From positions 1 through 64,000 of the forward strand of contig NZ_MBSO01000009.1 of NCBI RefSeq assembly GCF_001695835.1: a stretch of 64,000 nucleotides of DNA, read 5' to 3'. The notes beneath the pieces are model-generated. The model saw nothing but the letters and a program-made list of their open reading frames with translations. It made no database searches and was not told where the DNA came from. Positions 1-8,696 of this stretch are shown here, one piece after another (positions within the stretch are counted from its first letter, which is position 1; each line of letters begins with the position of its first letter). Position numbers and translations under genes: made by a program. The stretch comes from Ensifer sp. LC11. Its GTDB lineage: Bacteria > Pseudomonadota > Alphaproteobacteria > Rhizobiales > Rhizobiaceae.

Positions 1-608
1 ATGCCGACGATCTGGCCGATCTCATCCATGCGCTCGATCTGAACGGCATCTTCCTTGCCGGCTTTTCCACCGGCGGCGGCGAGATCAGCCGCTATATCGG
101 CCGCCATGGCACCGGCCGCATCGCCAAGGCCGGGCTGATCTCGGCGGTGCCGCCGTTGATGGTCAAGACCGACAGCAACCCCGGCGGCCTGCCGAAGGAG
201 GTGTTCGACGGTCTGCAGGCGGCCAGCCTCAAGGATCGCTCGAAGCTCTACCGCGACATCGCCTCGGGTCCGTTCTTCGGCTTCAACCGGCCGGGTGCGG
301 TCGCCTCGCAGGGCATGATCGACAGCTTCTGGCTGCAGGGCATGACGGGCGGTCACAAGAACACCTATGACTCGATCGTCGCCTTCTCCCAGACCGACTT
401 CACCGAGGATCTGAAGAAGTTCGACGTGCCGACGCTGATCATCCATGGCGACGACGACCAGATCGTGCCGATCGACGCGGCGGCGCGCGCCGCGAAGACG
501 CTGGTGCCGCATGCGGACCTCAAGGTCTATGCCGGCGCACCGCATGGCATCACCGACACCCACAAGGACCAGCTCAACGCCGACCTGCTGGCTTTCGCCA
601 GAGCCTGA
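1..608 (+). CDS. Alpha/beta hydrolase, non-heme chloroperoxidase type (5' end outside window)
   Basis: The reading frame is open from position 3 to the stop at 606-608, so about 200 C-terminal residues are seen and the start lies outside the window. The nucleophile elbow GFSTGGGE (Gly-x-Ser-x-Gly) occurs near the left edge. An acidic residue in HGDDDQIVP and a late histidine in APHGI complete the Ser-Asp-His triad. The segment after the elbow (SRYIGRHG) is characteristic of the cofactor-free bacterial chloroperoxidase/perhydrolase branch. These enzymes hydrolyse esters and can make peracids; the natural substrate here is unknown. The next gene, an exported MBL-fold enzyme, begins 74 bp downstream on the same strand. 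Confidence 0.88.
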   Translation, partial: ADDLADLIHALDLNGIFLAGFSTGGGEISRYIGRHGTGRIAKAGLISAVPPLMVKTDSNPGGLPKEVFDGLQAASLKDRSKLYRDIASGPFFGFNRPGAVASQGMIDSFWLQGMTGGHKNTYDSIVAFSQTDFTEDLKKFDVPTLIIHGDDDQIVPIDAAARAAKTLVPHADLKVYAGAPHGITDTHKDQLNADLLAFARA

Positions 609-681
609 TGCCTGCTCATGCCGGTGCCGCCGCAGGGGGCACCGGTGCACCCTTCAAACGCTTCAGCCAAGGACCAAAACC

Positions 682-1647
682 ATGACCTCTTCCCGCATTT
701 CCACCGGGACATCCGGCCCCGATCGTCGTGAATTCCTTGCTGGTTCCAGCGCGCTTGCTGCCTCCGCCCTCCTGCCGAAAGGTGCCTATGCCGCTGACCT
801 CCATCGCTTTCGGCACGGCGGCTTCGATATTTCCGTCGTCAGCGATGGCTTCATCATGCTGCCGGTGAGCGTGGTGTTGCCGGACGCGACGCCGGAAGAA
901 CGTCCCCAGATCATGCGCCGTCTCGGCGGCACGCCCGAACACGCGCCGTTCCACACCAATATCCCTGTCATACGCACAGGCGGCGATCTGATCGTGGTCG
1001 ACGACGGCTCGGGCAACCATTTCCAGGAAAGCGCCGGCAAACTTCACGCCAATCTCTTGGCGGCGGGCATCGACCCGAGCGAGGTGACGAAGGTGGTGCT
1101 GACACATGCCCATCCCGATCATGCCGGTGGTACCCTCGGCACCGATGGCAAGCTGACCTTTCCGAACGCGCAATATTTCGTCTCGGAGGCGGAATGGCAG
1201 TTCTGGACCGATCCGAACTTTGAAAAGATCATGCCGCAGGTGCTGCATGCTTTTGCCAAGGGGGCGCAGCGCGATCTTTTCGCGGTCAAGGACCGGCTGA
1301 CCCTGGTCAAGCCTGGTGATGAGATCGTCAGCGGCATGGAGGTACTCGACACGCGGGGCCATACGCCCGGACACATCTCTCTCCAGCTTTCCGGCGGCGA
1401 CGGGGCGGGACATGAGGGCCTGGTGATATCAGGCGATGCGGTGACCAGCAATGTCGTCTTCTTCGAGCATCCCGAATGGCATTTCGGTTTCGACACGGAT
1501 GCGGAACTGGCCTTGAAGAACCGCAAGGCCCTGATCGACAGGGCGGCATCGGAGAGGCTGGCGCTGCTTGGTTATCACTGGGCCTATCCGGGGATCGGGC
1601 GGGCCGAGCGAAACGGAGCGGCTTACCGCTTCGTCGCGGCGCTGTGA
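682..1647 (+). CDS. Exported MBL-fold metallo-hydrolase
   Basis: A 321-residue metallo-beta-lactamase-fold protein. The zinc motif is HAHPDHAGG (HxHxDH); later ligands are likely the His in GHTPGH, the Asp in SGDAV and the His in GYHWAYPG. The N-terminus has a Tat-like signal (DRREFLAGSSALAASALL, then an AYA-like cleavage site), so it is probably exported folded. The frame is open much further upstream, but that extension overlaps the preceding hydrolase in another frame; the ATG at 682 puts the signal at the N-terminus. The family includes lactonases, quorum-quenching enzymes and glyoxalase-II-like enzymes, and the substrate cannot be told from sequence. Confidence 0.88.
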   Translation: MTSSRISTGTSGPDRREFLAGSSALAASALLPKGAYAADLHRFRHGGFDISVVSDGFIMLPVSVVLPDATPEERPQIMRRLGGTPEHAPFHTNIPVIRTGGDLIVVDDGSGNHFQESAGKLHANLLAAGIDPSEVTKVVLTHAHPDHAGGTLGTDGKLTFPNAQYFVSEAEWQFWTDPNFEKIMPQVLHAFAKGAQRDLFAVKDRLTLVKPGDEIVSGMEVLDTRGHTPGHISLQLSGGDGAGHEGLVISGDAVTSNVVFFEHPEWHFGFDTDAELALKNRKALIDRAASERLALLGYHWAYPGIGRAERNGAAYRFVAAL

Positions 1648-1687
1648 CCGCGACGGCCGGCTCCAACGAACGAGAGCGATGGAGTTG

Positions 1688-1715
1688 AAAGGCGCGCCTC
1701 CCGGGCGCGCCCTTT
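1688..1715. terminator. Bidirectional hairpin terminator between convergent genes
   Basis: A strong GC stem, AAAGGCGCGCC pairing with GGCGCGCCCTTT around a short loop, sits in the 77-bp gap between the stop codons of the MBL gene (+) and the ene-reductase gene (-). A-rich and T-rich flanks on the two sides suit termination in both directions. Confidence 0.75.
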
Positions 1716-1724
1716 GGTCCTTTG

Positions 1725-2837
1725 TCAGAGAGCGAGTTCGCTGTCCTTGATGTCGCTGATCGGCGCAAGGAACGGCAGTTCGAACGGGCGCAAGCCGCTG
1801 CGTTCGGCGGCAAGCCGCGGCAAGTCGGGGTTGACGAGCGCGCCGCGGCCAAGCGCGATCATGTCCGCACCGGCTTCCACCACCTCCTCGGCCCGAGCGA
1901 GATCGTGCAGGCTACCGTTGGCGATGAGGAACAGGCGTGGCGCGTGCCGGCGGGCAAGGGCCACGAGCGAGGCGTCGCCGCCCGCGAAGGCGGGCTGCCA
2001 GGCTTCGAACTCGGTCACATGGACAAAATCCGCAGGACTTTCAGCCAGGGCCTCGAACACACGTGCAGCACCTTCTTCGCGCTCCGCCCATTTGTGCGTG
2101 AAGTCGTTGACCTTGCCTTGGGAGACGCGCAGACCCAGTGGAACGTCAGGGCCGATCGCCGCGCGCACCGCCTTCAGCACCTCGAGCGACAGGCCGAGGC
2201 GCTGGACGATATCGCCGCCCCAGCGATCGGCGCGCCGGTTGGAGACGTCGGTGAAGAACTGATCGAGCAGATAGCCGTTGGCGCCGTGGATCTCGATGCC
2301 GTCAAAGCCCGAGACCTCGATCGCAAAGCGCGCGGCATTAGCGAAACCCTCGATCGCCACGGCGATTTCGGTCTCGTTGATTTCCCGCGGCAGGGCATAG
2401 GGGCCTTCGCCGTGATAGCCGGTCAGCTGGCTGCCTTTCGGGCGGATGGCGGAAGGGCCCACCGTCTCCGCACGGTATGGGTTGCCTTGCGCGAGCGCGC
2501 CACCGTGCATCAGCTGCGCGAAGATGCGGCCGCCGGCGGAATGGACCGCGTCGGTGATCTGCCGCCAGGCCTCCGCTTGCCGCCGGTCCGTTAAGCCGGG
2601 TTGGTCTTTGTAGGTCTGGGAGTAGGCCTTGTCGGTGTAGATGCCTTCCGTGGCGATCAGGCTGAACCCACCGCGGGCGAAACGCTCGTAGTAGGCAAGC
2701 ATGCGGTCGCCCGGCACGCCGTCCGCTGAAGCGCTGATGCGGGTCATCGGCGCCACCGACAGGCGGTTGGCAAAATCAAGCCCCTTGAGACTTGTGCCGG
2801 TGAACAGGTGAGAAGGGATTGTCAGTGGGGCGTTCAT
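1725..2837 (-). CDS. NADH:flavin oxidoreductase, Old Yellow Enzyme family
   Basis: About 370 residues forming a single FMN-binding TIM barrel. Diagnostic motifs are HGANGYLLDQF, the N-terminal FANRLSVAPMTR, FAQLMHGG, and the C-terminal phosphate-binding IALGRGALVNP. Such enzymes reduce activated C=C bonds (enals, enones, nitro-alkenes, quinones) with NAD(P)H. The ATG at 2835-2837 lies one base after the stop of the upstream RidA gene; an in-frame ATG 18 bp further upstream falls inside that gene and is probably not used. It is the last gene of a three-gene unit with two RidA paralogues, which suggests clean-up of reactive enamine/imine or unsaturated metabolites (inference). Confidence 0.9.
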   Translation of the reverse strand: MNAPLTIPSHLFTGTSLKGLDFANRLSVAPMTRISASADGVPGDRMLAYYERFARGGFSLIATEGIYTDKAYSQTYKDQPGLTDRRQAEAWRQITDAVHSAGGRIFAQLMHGGALAQGNPYRAETVGPSAIRPKGSQLTGYHGEGPYALPREINETEIAVAIEGFANAARFAIEVSGFDGIEIHGANGYLLDQFFTDVSNRRADRWGGDIVQRLGLSLEVLKAVRAAIGPDVPLGLRVSQGKVNDFTHKWAEREEGAARVFEALAESPADFVHVTEFEAWQPAFAGGDASLVALARRHAPRLFLIANGSLHDLARAEEVVEAGADMIALGRGALVNPDLPRLAAERSGLRPFELPFLAPISDIKDSELAL

Positions 2838-2838
2838 G

Positions 2839-3261
2839 TCAGCGGCCTCCGTCAAGCGCGATCGCTTCGATTTCGATCAGTGCATCCGGTGAATAGAGCG
2901 ACGGGATTTCCACCATGCTCTCGGCCGGATAGGGGGCCGACAGCCATTTGCGCCGCAGGTCGACGAGCTTGCTCGCGTTCTCGATCGACCGCAGGAAGAT
3001 GGTGGTCTTGACGACCTTGTCGAGACCGGAGCCGGCGGCCTTCAGTGCCCGCTCGAGATTGCGGAACGCCTGTTCGGCCTGACGGTCGAAATCGCCGATG
3101 CCGACGATTTCGCCGTCGTCGCCGATGGCCGCTTGCCCCGAGACGAACACGAAGCCGTTTGCCTTGATCGCCTGAGAGAGCAGAAAGGGAGCGTAGGGAT
3201 CGGGTTCGGTGACAACCTGCGCCAGTGCCGGCGATGGCCGTCTGCTTGCGGACGCGTCCAT
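2839..3261 (-). CDS. RidA (YjgF/YER057c/UK114) family protein, copy 2
   Basis: About 140 residues with the Rid core LSQAIKANGFVFVSGQAA and LIEIEAIALDGGR. RidA proteins hydrolyse reactive 2-aminoacrylate-like enamines/imines. It is closely similar to the gene immediately upstream (3263-3655), and the last 18 residues are identical. Its own N-terminal extension MDASASRRPSPALAQ differs. Start and stop abut the neighbours by one base on each side, so it is translationally coupled inside an ene-reductase operon. The pair is a clear tandem duplication. Confidence 0.9.
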   Translation of the reverse strand: MDASASRRPSPALAQVVTEPDPYAPFLLSQAIKANGFVFVSGQAAIGDDGEIVGIGDFDRQAEQAFRNLERALKAAGSGLDKVVKTTIFLRSIENASKLVDLRRKWLSAPYPAESMVEIPSLYSPDALIEIEAIALDGGR

Positions 3262-3262
3262 A

Positions 3263-3655
3263 TCAGCGGCCCCCGTCAAGCGCGATCGCTTCGATTTCGA
3301 TCAGCGCGTCGGGCGAATAGAGCGAGGAAACCTCGATGATGCTGTCGGCCGGGTAGGGTGCGGAAAACCACTTGCGGCGCAGTTCGATGATCTTTCCAAA
3401 ATTCTCCATCGAGCGCAGGAAGATCGTAACCTTGACGATGCTGTCGAGGCCGGATCCGGCGGCCTTGAGCGCCCGGTCGAGGTTGCGGAAGGCCTGTTCG
3501 GCCTGGCGGTCGAAGTCGCCTTTGCCGACGAGCTCGCCATCGTCGCCGATCGCGGCCTGGCCGGAGACAAAGACGAAGCCGTTGGCCTTGATCGCCTGGG
3601 AGAGCAGAAACGGCGCATAAGGGTCCGGCTTGGTGACGACCTGTTCGAGAGACAT
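3263..3655 (-). CDS. RidA (YjgF/YER057c/UK114) family protein, copy 1
   Basis: About 130 residues with the Rid fold motifs FVFVSGQAAIGDDGE and ALIEIEAIALDGG. The ATG at 3653-3655 (MSLEQ) has an AAAGGA ribosome-binding site seven bases upstream; an in-frame ATG five codons earlier (MKGHS) is less well placed. It is the promoter-proximal gene of the Rid-Rid-ene-reductase unit and diverges from the LysR-type gene at 3798. Enamine/imine deaminase activity is the family expectation; the substrate is unknown. Confidence 0.9.
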   Translation of the reverse strand: MSLEQVVTKPDPYAPFLLSQAIKANGFVFVSGQAAIGDDGELVGKGDFDRQAEQAFRNLDRALKAAGSGLDSIVKVTIFLRSMENFGKIIELRRKWFSAPYPADSIIEVSSLYSPDALIEIEAIALDGGR

Positions 3656-3797
3656 GGAATGTCCTTTCATGCTTGAGATTTTCTCAGCTTGGCGCTGTTG
3701 CCTTGGCTGTTGAACTCAATATGTTGCGGAGAACCCGCGCTGACAAAGAACGATTTCTCAGCCGATAGATGAATTGTACTCATGCATAGAGGGTGTG

Positions 3798-4739
3798 ATG
3801 AGGAAGTTGCCGCCGCTCGGCGCACTCAGGGTTTTCGAGGCTGCGGCCCGCCGGCTGAGCTTCAAACTGGCGGCCGAGGAGCTGAATGTTTCGGCGACCG
3901 CGATCAGCCACCAGATCCGGCAGCTGGAGGAGATGCTCGAAGTCAAACTCTTCGAGCGCGGGACGCGCCAGGTAAGCCTGACTGCCGCCGGAATGGCGCT
4001 GTTTCCGGTGCTGCGCGATGGTCTCGACCGCTTCGAGCAGGCGATTGCCGATGTGCGCCGTCAACAGGTGGGCAAGGTCGCGCGTCTCACCTCAACCGTC
4101 GCCTTCGTGGCCAAGCGCCTTGCGCCGCTTGCCGGCTCGTTTCGCGAGGCCTATCCGGACTGGACGCTGAGGCTCGACGCCTCCAATCGGACGGTTGACC
4201 TGGAGGCGGATGCGGACGCGGCGATCCGTCTTGGTGGCGGACACTATCCGGGCCTCGTCACGGAGCCGCTGTTTGCGGATCGTTTCGCGCCGGTCTGCGC
4301 GCCGCGCCTGGCGCCGGCGCGTGTTGCCGATCTCAAGCACGTGACGCTCATCCATTACGATTGGGGAACGCTACGTCGCCACGATGCCCGCGCGCCGGTG
4401 TGGCGGCAATGGCTGGCGCGCGCCGGTGCTAAGGATGTTGAGGCGGGCGCGGGCTTATCCTTTACCGATGAGATCCACGCCGTGCAGGCGGTGGTGGCCG
4501 GGCAGGGGATCGGTCTGCTGAGCCTCACACTGGTTGCAGAGGAGCTTGCCTCCGGCATTCTCGTCCAACCTTTCGAACTGACGCTGGAGAGCGACCGCTA
4601 CGATCTCGTCTACAGTCCGCGCATGGCCGAACGGCCGGCAACGAAGGTGCTGCGCGCCTGGGTGACGGAGCAGTTTTGTGGCCCCGACCGTCGCGACCGA
4701 CACCGCGGCGCCGCCGCCAGCACGCCAATCGCCGATTAG
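3798..4739 (+). CDS. LysR-type transcriptional regulator, GcvA-like
   Basis: About 313 residues. The N-terminal winged HTH (LPPLGALRVFEAAARRLSF, then SATAISHQIRQLEE) is the GcvA/AmpR subgroup signature, followed by a periplasmic-binding-like effector domain with the conserved AVVAGQGIGLL. The ATG at 3798 follows a GAGGG site; an upstream in-frame start at 3774 would add eight unusual residues. It is divergent from the RidA/ene-reductase operon across about 140 bp, so it probably controls that operon and itself. The effector is unknown. Confidence 0.88.
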   Translation: MRKLPPLGALRVFEAAARRLSFKLAAEELNVSATAISHQIRQLEEMLEVKLFERGTRQVSLTAAGMALFPVLRDGLDRFEQAIADVRRQQVGKVARLTSTVAFVAKRLAPLAGSFREAYPDWTLRLDASNRTVDLEADADAAIRLGGGHYPGLVTEPLFADRFAPVCAPRLAPARVADLKHVTLIHYDWGTLRRHDARAPVWRQWLARAGAKDVEAGAGLSFTDEIHAVQAVVAGQGIGLLSLTLVAEELASGILVQPFELTLESDRYDLVYSPRMAERPATKVLRAWVTEQFCGPDRRDRHRGAAASTPIAD

Positions 4740-4748
4740 AGACCAAAA

Positions 4749-4808
4749 ACAAGCACTTCAAAGTGCGGCGGCGACCTTTGCGCATCTTGCAAGACGCGCT
4801 GTTCTCGC
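4749..4808 (-). repeat. Dispersed two-hairpin repeat, partial copy D (reverse orientation)
   Basis: Read on the minus strand it contains ACAGCGCGTCTTGCAAGA, TGCGCAAAGGTCGCCG and GCACTTTGAAGTGC. These match the first-hairpin half of the family that is complete at 25937-26043. The second hairpin (CTGCATG...CATGCAG) is missing. It lies between the LysR gene and the SH3 gene. Confidence 0.65.
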
Positions 4809-4949
4809 GATAACCGCCGAGACCGGTTGCTTATCGCGCGAGGGTGATGCGGGTTCCCGTTGAACGGCCGGCGGCTGGACGAACTCTTCGTCGCGGCGTA
4901 ACCTGCCCGCGCTCCTCAAAGTAGAGCTGCATTCAATGAAGAGGCAGCC

Positions 4950-7556
4950 ATGCGCAGAGTGATCTCCTATCTGACGATTGCGTCCTTTTTCTCCACGTCC
5001 GCCTTTGCCGATCCGGCCACCCTGACAGCAAATGTCAATTTCAGAACGGGTCCGGACACCGGGTTCGCCTCGTTGCGGGTCATTCCGCAAGGCGAGGAGG
5101 TCGACATCAAGGAGTGCGATACCGCCGCAACGTGGTGCGCCGTGACCTATTCGGGCGCAAATGGCTTTGTCGCCGGCAGATACCTGCAGCAGTCCGATGC
5201 AGCGACGCCTGCCTGGCCAAAGGTGTACACCTCGGATGCCGGGGCGACCTTGACGCTCTATCAGCCGCAGATTTCCGACTGGGCTGATTTCAAGCAGCTC
5301 GACGGCTTGATTGCGGCGGAGCTGAAGATGTCAGCCGACGCCAAGCCCGCCTATGGCATCATCGCCGTCACCGCCAAGACCGTGGCTGATGATGAAAGCG
5401 GCAACGTGACGCTGAGTGACGTGAAGGTCACGCGCGTTGATTTCTCGACGCTTGGACGCGAGGAACTGTCGGATCTCGCGCTCGAGGTTGGCAAGATCCT
5501 GCCGTCAGATCCGATCGTCGTCTCGCAGGAGCGGTTGACGGCAAGCCTGGCGGACTACAAACGGTTGGCCGACGTCCCTGACATCAAGGCTGACCCGCCG
5601 CCGATCTTCAAGAGCGAGACGCCGGCGATCCTTGTCCAGACCAATGGTGCGGCGGTCACCGCCCCGGTCAAGGGTGTGCAGGGTCTTTCCTTCGTCACCA
5701 ACACGAACTGGGACCTTTTCAAGGTCGATGCGGACAACACCTACTATCTGCGCGACGAGAACAGCTGGCTGAAATCGACCACGCTCGAAAGCGGGTGGGT
5801 CGTGGCCGATACGCTTCCAGGCCCTTTGTCGAGCTTGCCCGACGAGGAAAGCTGGAAGGATGCGAAAGCGGCGGTACCGCCGACGGCCTTCGTCGACAAT
5901 GTCGTGCCGAAGGTATTTTATTCGGACCAGCCCGCAGAGCTGATGATTTTCGACGGAAAACCGGTGCTCGAACCGATCAGGGGCACGGAGCTCGAATGGG
6001 CGTCGAACACGAAAAGCGGCGTGTTTTATCACAAGCCCGGCAAGACCTGGTACACGCTCCTGTCGGGGCGGTGGTTCTCGTCGGGCTCACTTGACGGCCC
6101 CTGGACCTTCGCCACCCCCAATCTGCCAGAGGATTTCCTGAAGCTGCCAAGCGACGCGCCCTATTCGGTCGCGCGTGCTTCCATACCCGGCACGTCGGAA
6201 AGTGCCGAGGCGCGGCTGCGGGCCAGCATCCCGCGAATGGCGCGGGTCGCGACCGATGGCTCCGTCAAGGTGGAACCGAGCTACAGCGGCGAACCGAAAT
6301 TCGTGCCGATCGAAGGCACGTCGATGTTCTATGCGGTCAATTCGAATGAGCGGGTGATCAAGGTCGCTGACAAGTATTTCGTGCTCAAGGACGGGATCTG
6401 GTTCGTCGGCGATACGCCGACGGGACCCTTTGCCGTCGCGCGCGCTGTCGCGCAGGAGATCTATACAATTCCTCCGTCGTCGCCGGTCTACAACGTCACC
6501 TATGTCCGGGTCTATGACACCGAGGACGATGCCGTCTGGTACGGCTATACGCTCGGCTATCTCTACATGTACCTCGCCTGGGACACCGTGGTCTGGGGCT
6601 CAGGCTGGTATTACCCGCCCTATTGGGACTATGACGATGGCGGCGACTGGCCGCCCTATTATCCGCCGCCGATCAGCTATGGCGTCGGCGCGTTCTACAA
6701 TCCCGCCTATGGGACCTTCGGGCGCTATGGCTATGCCTATGGCCCGAACCGGGGGCTTGTCGTCGGTGCCGGCTACAATCCGAAGACCGGTACCTATTTC
6801 CGCGGCGGTGCGGTGGCGGGGCCGGCTGGCGCGAGGGGCTTCGTCGCGGCGTACAATCCGAGCACGGGCAATGCGGCCGTTGCCCGGGGCGGGCAGGGCG
6901 TTTATGGTTCCTGGGGAAGTGTTTCCGTCAAACATGGCGGCGAATTCGCCAAGATCAGTGGCGGCTCTACCGGGACGGCCGGCGGGCTTCGCTGGAAGAA
7001 CACCGGGGGCAATAGCGGCTTTGTCGTCGGCAGCAAGGGCGGCGATGTCTATGCCGGGCGAAACGGCGACGTCTATCGTCGTGAAAACGGGCAGTGGCAG
7101 AAGCATACGCCCGATGGATGGCAGCCTGTGCAGCGCCCCGAGGGGAAGAATCTGAGGACTGCCGCTGAGGGAGCGATAGCCAATCGTCCGCAGGCAACGC
7201 AGCGCAGGCAGGGTGACGCGGTCAACAGGCCGGCTGCGGGCCGCAGCCGGCAACAGGTTCGCGAGCGCGCGCCGGATTATCTCGCGATCGACCGGATTGG
7301 GCGCGAGTTCGGCAACCGGAATGAGTTGAGCCGCAGCTATGGCCGGCGTTTTCCGGACGCGGGCGGAGGCTTCCAGAACTTCGATCGTGGCGGCTATGGC
7401 GGCGGCTTCAGCGGCGGGGGGCATCGTGGCGGCGGAAGCTTCCACGGCGGTGGCGGCAATCGTGGCGGCGGCGGCTTCAGTGGCGGCGGTGGTCGCGGTG
7501 GTGGAGGAGGTTTTCGCGGCGGCGGCGGACGCGGCGGTGGCGGACGCGGGCGATAA
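4950..7556 (+). CDS. Large secreted SH3b-domain protein with three internal repeats and a Gly-rich tail
   Basis: 868 residues. Residues 1-21 are a Sec signal peptide ending STSAFA. Residues about 22-80 are a bacterial SH3 domain (ANVNFRTGPDTGFASLRVIP). I also see three tandem modules of about 80 residues starting near 222, 325 and 435-447. Each has a Pro-(Ile)-x-Gly motif, an aromatic/Asn strand (FVTNTNWDLF, WASNTKSGVF, YAVNSNERVI), a Tyr/Trp strand and a closing GPW/GPF. An aromatic Tyr/Pro/Trp-rich stretch follows (about 550-620), and the last 55 residues are almost pure Gly/Arg/Ser. It is probably anchored in or around the cell wall or surface; the function is unknown. It stands alone in its orientation. 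Confidence 0.85.
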   Translation: MRRVISYLTIASFFSTSAFADPATLTANVNFRTGPDTGFASLRVIPQGEEVDIKECDTAATWCAVTYSGANGFVAGRYLQQSDAATPAWPKVYTSDAGATLTLYQPQISDWADFKQLDGLIAAELKMSADAKPAYGIIAVTAKTVADDESGNVTLSDVKVTRVDFSTLGREELSDLALEVGKILPSDPIVVSQERLTASLADYKRLADVPDIKADPPPIFKSETPAILVQTNGAAVTAPVKGVQGLSFVTNTNWDLFKVDADNTYYLRDENSWLKSTTLESGWVVADTLPGPLSSLPDEESWKDAKAAVPPTAFVDNVVPKVFYSDQPAELMIFDGKPVLEPIRGTELEWASNTKSGVFYHKPGKTWYTLLSGRWFSSGSLDGPWTFATPNLPEDFLKLPSDAPYSVARASIPGTSESAEARLRASIPRMARVATDGSVKVEPSYSGEPKFVPIEGTSMFYAVNSNERVIKVADKYFVLKDGIWFVGDTPTGPFAVARAVAQEIYTIPPSSPVYNVTYVRVYDTEDDAVWYGYTLGYLYMYLAWDTVVWGSGWYYPPYWDYDDGGDWPPYYPPPISYGVGAFYNPAYGTFGRYGYAYGPNRGLVVGAGYNPKTGTYFRGGAVAGPAGARGFVAAYNPSTGNAAVARGGQGVYGSWGSVSVKHGGEFAKISGGSTGTAGGLRWKNTGGNSGFVVGSKGGDVYAGRNGDVYRRENGQWQKHTPDGWQPVQRPEGKNLRTAAEGAIANRPQATQRRQGDAVNRPAAGRSRQQVRERAPDYLAIDRIGREFGNRNELSRSYGRRFPDAGGGFQNFDRGGYGGGFSGGGHRGGGSFHGGGGNRGGGGFSGGGGRGGGGGFRGGGGRGGGGRGR

Positions 7557-7834
7557 AATGCCATTGCGAAACGGCGCTGAGGCAGGACGTGCAACCGCAC
7601 CGATCGGCGGACGCAGAGCCAAGACGGCAATCAGCGGTTTGACCTGGCTCCTGACCGCGTCGGGCGCCAGATGGGGGCAGGACACGGCTGAAAACACATC
7701 GCCGGAGCTTTGGTTTGTTTCGGCCGTGGCTTCACATCCGGGCTGCCGATAGGATCATTTCACCCAAGGCGTGAACGGATCCAACGCTGCGCCATCATGC
7801 TGCGCCAAGGGGCTTCATGGAATGGCATGCGCTG

Positions 7835-8131
7835 TCAGTCGTCGAAGAAGAAGTCTGGCGCCCAGCGGCGGCTGGTCAGGCGCAGGGACCGGTCGGGCTC
7901 GATGATATAGGTCTCGTAGACCTTGCGGCCGTAGGAGTCGATGAACTGGTGCGGCACGATGCTGCCGACTGGCGCCTTTTTCAGCTTGGTGCGCGGCTGC
8001 CCGCCATAGGTGATGCTGCCGGGGATCGGCTCGAGGTTCGGCGAGTAGCCGTAGCTTAGGTGAGGGTCGGGGGTGGCCGTGCAACCGCTGAGAAGCAGAA
8101 CGACGGAGAGGGCGGCAAGGGCGTGTTTCAT
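7835..8131 (-). CDS. Small predicted lipoprotein
   Basis: 98 residues beginning MKHALAALSVVLLLSGC, a lipoprotein signal with lipobox LLSGC, so the mature protein would be lipidated at Cys17. The mature part is short, Pro- and Tyr-rich, and ends in the acidic/aromatic FFFDD. No domain is recognised. It is isolated, with no obvious operon partner. Confidence 0.8.
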   Translation of the reverse strand: MKHALAALSVVLLLSGCTATPDPHLSYGYSPNLEPIPGSITYGGQPRTKLKKAPVGSIVPHQFIDSYGRKVYETYIIEPDRSLRLTSRRWAPDFFFDD

Positions 8132-8696
8132 GTCGGCGATCCTCGGCTGCGGTTACGCTTGCTCTTCGGCGCTGCAGCCGGATTTCCCCTCTTCGGGTCG
8201 GCTCGCAGAACGCGGTGCAACACTTTGATCTATTGTACAATTTCCTGATGCAAATCCAAGAGCGGGCGATTGTGTTGCCAGGCATTGTGGCTGCGGTCGC
8301 GAAAACCCGCTGGCAGGCCGACGGGCAAGGCCGTCCGTCGGCACGCTGGCAGGTGGCGACGTTGCAAATCTTCCATCCCCCTTTTCTCGAATATGGACTG
8401 CCGGCGGTATGGTCCAGATTGGCGCGCGCCTGTGGCTCCGGGCACCCATTTCGTCGTCGTACCCATTTTTGTCGCTTAGCCGAATTCCGATCGACGGAAA
8501 GATGCGCTACCTCTCTACGGCGACGCGCGTCTGTTTGGGCGCGCAAAGGTCGCTGTAGCGCTGTGAATTGCTGCATGTTCCCGTTGCCTGATCGGCGACG
8601 ACCAAGGACCATGCAGTCGTGAACGTTCCGGCGGATCGCGCGTTGTGCTCTTGAGGCTCCGCGCCTTTCCGTTCCCTCGACTTGACCGGGTATCGC
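8132..8696. other. 565-bp intergenic stretch
   Basis: No convincing gene is seen. It carries the upstream regions of the lipoprotein gene (-) and the permease gene (+), and a full copy of the dispersed two-hairpin repeat at 8515-8620, ending about 77 bp before the permease start. Confidence 0.6.
8515..8620 (+). repeat. Dispersed two-hairpin repeat, full copy B
   Basis: The first hairpin is CTACGGCGACGCGCGTCT, a short loop, then GCGCGCAAAGGTCGCTGTAG. About 12 bp later a second hairpin has arms CTGCATG and CATGCAG enclosing about 30 bp. Layout and sequence match copies at 25937-26043 and 61754-61858. Confidence 0.75.

Noticed and set aside
616-1413. Minus-strand open frame of 265 codons over the MBL gene
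   Set aside because: Antisense to a clear MBL-fold enzyme; no ribosome-binding site or domain.
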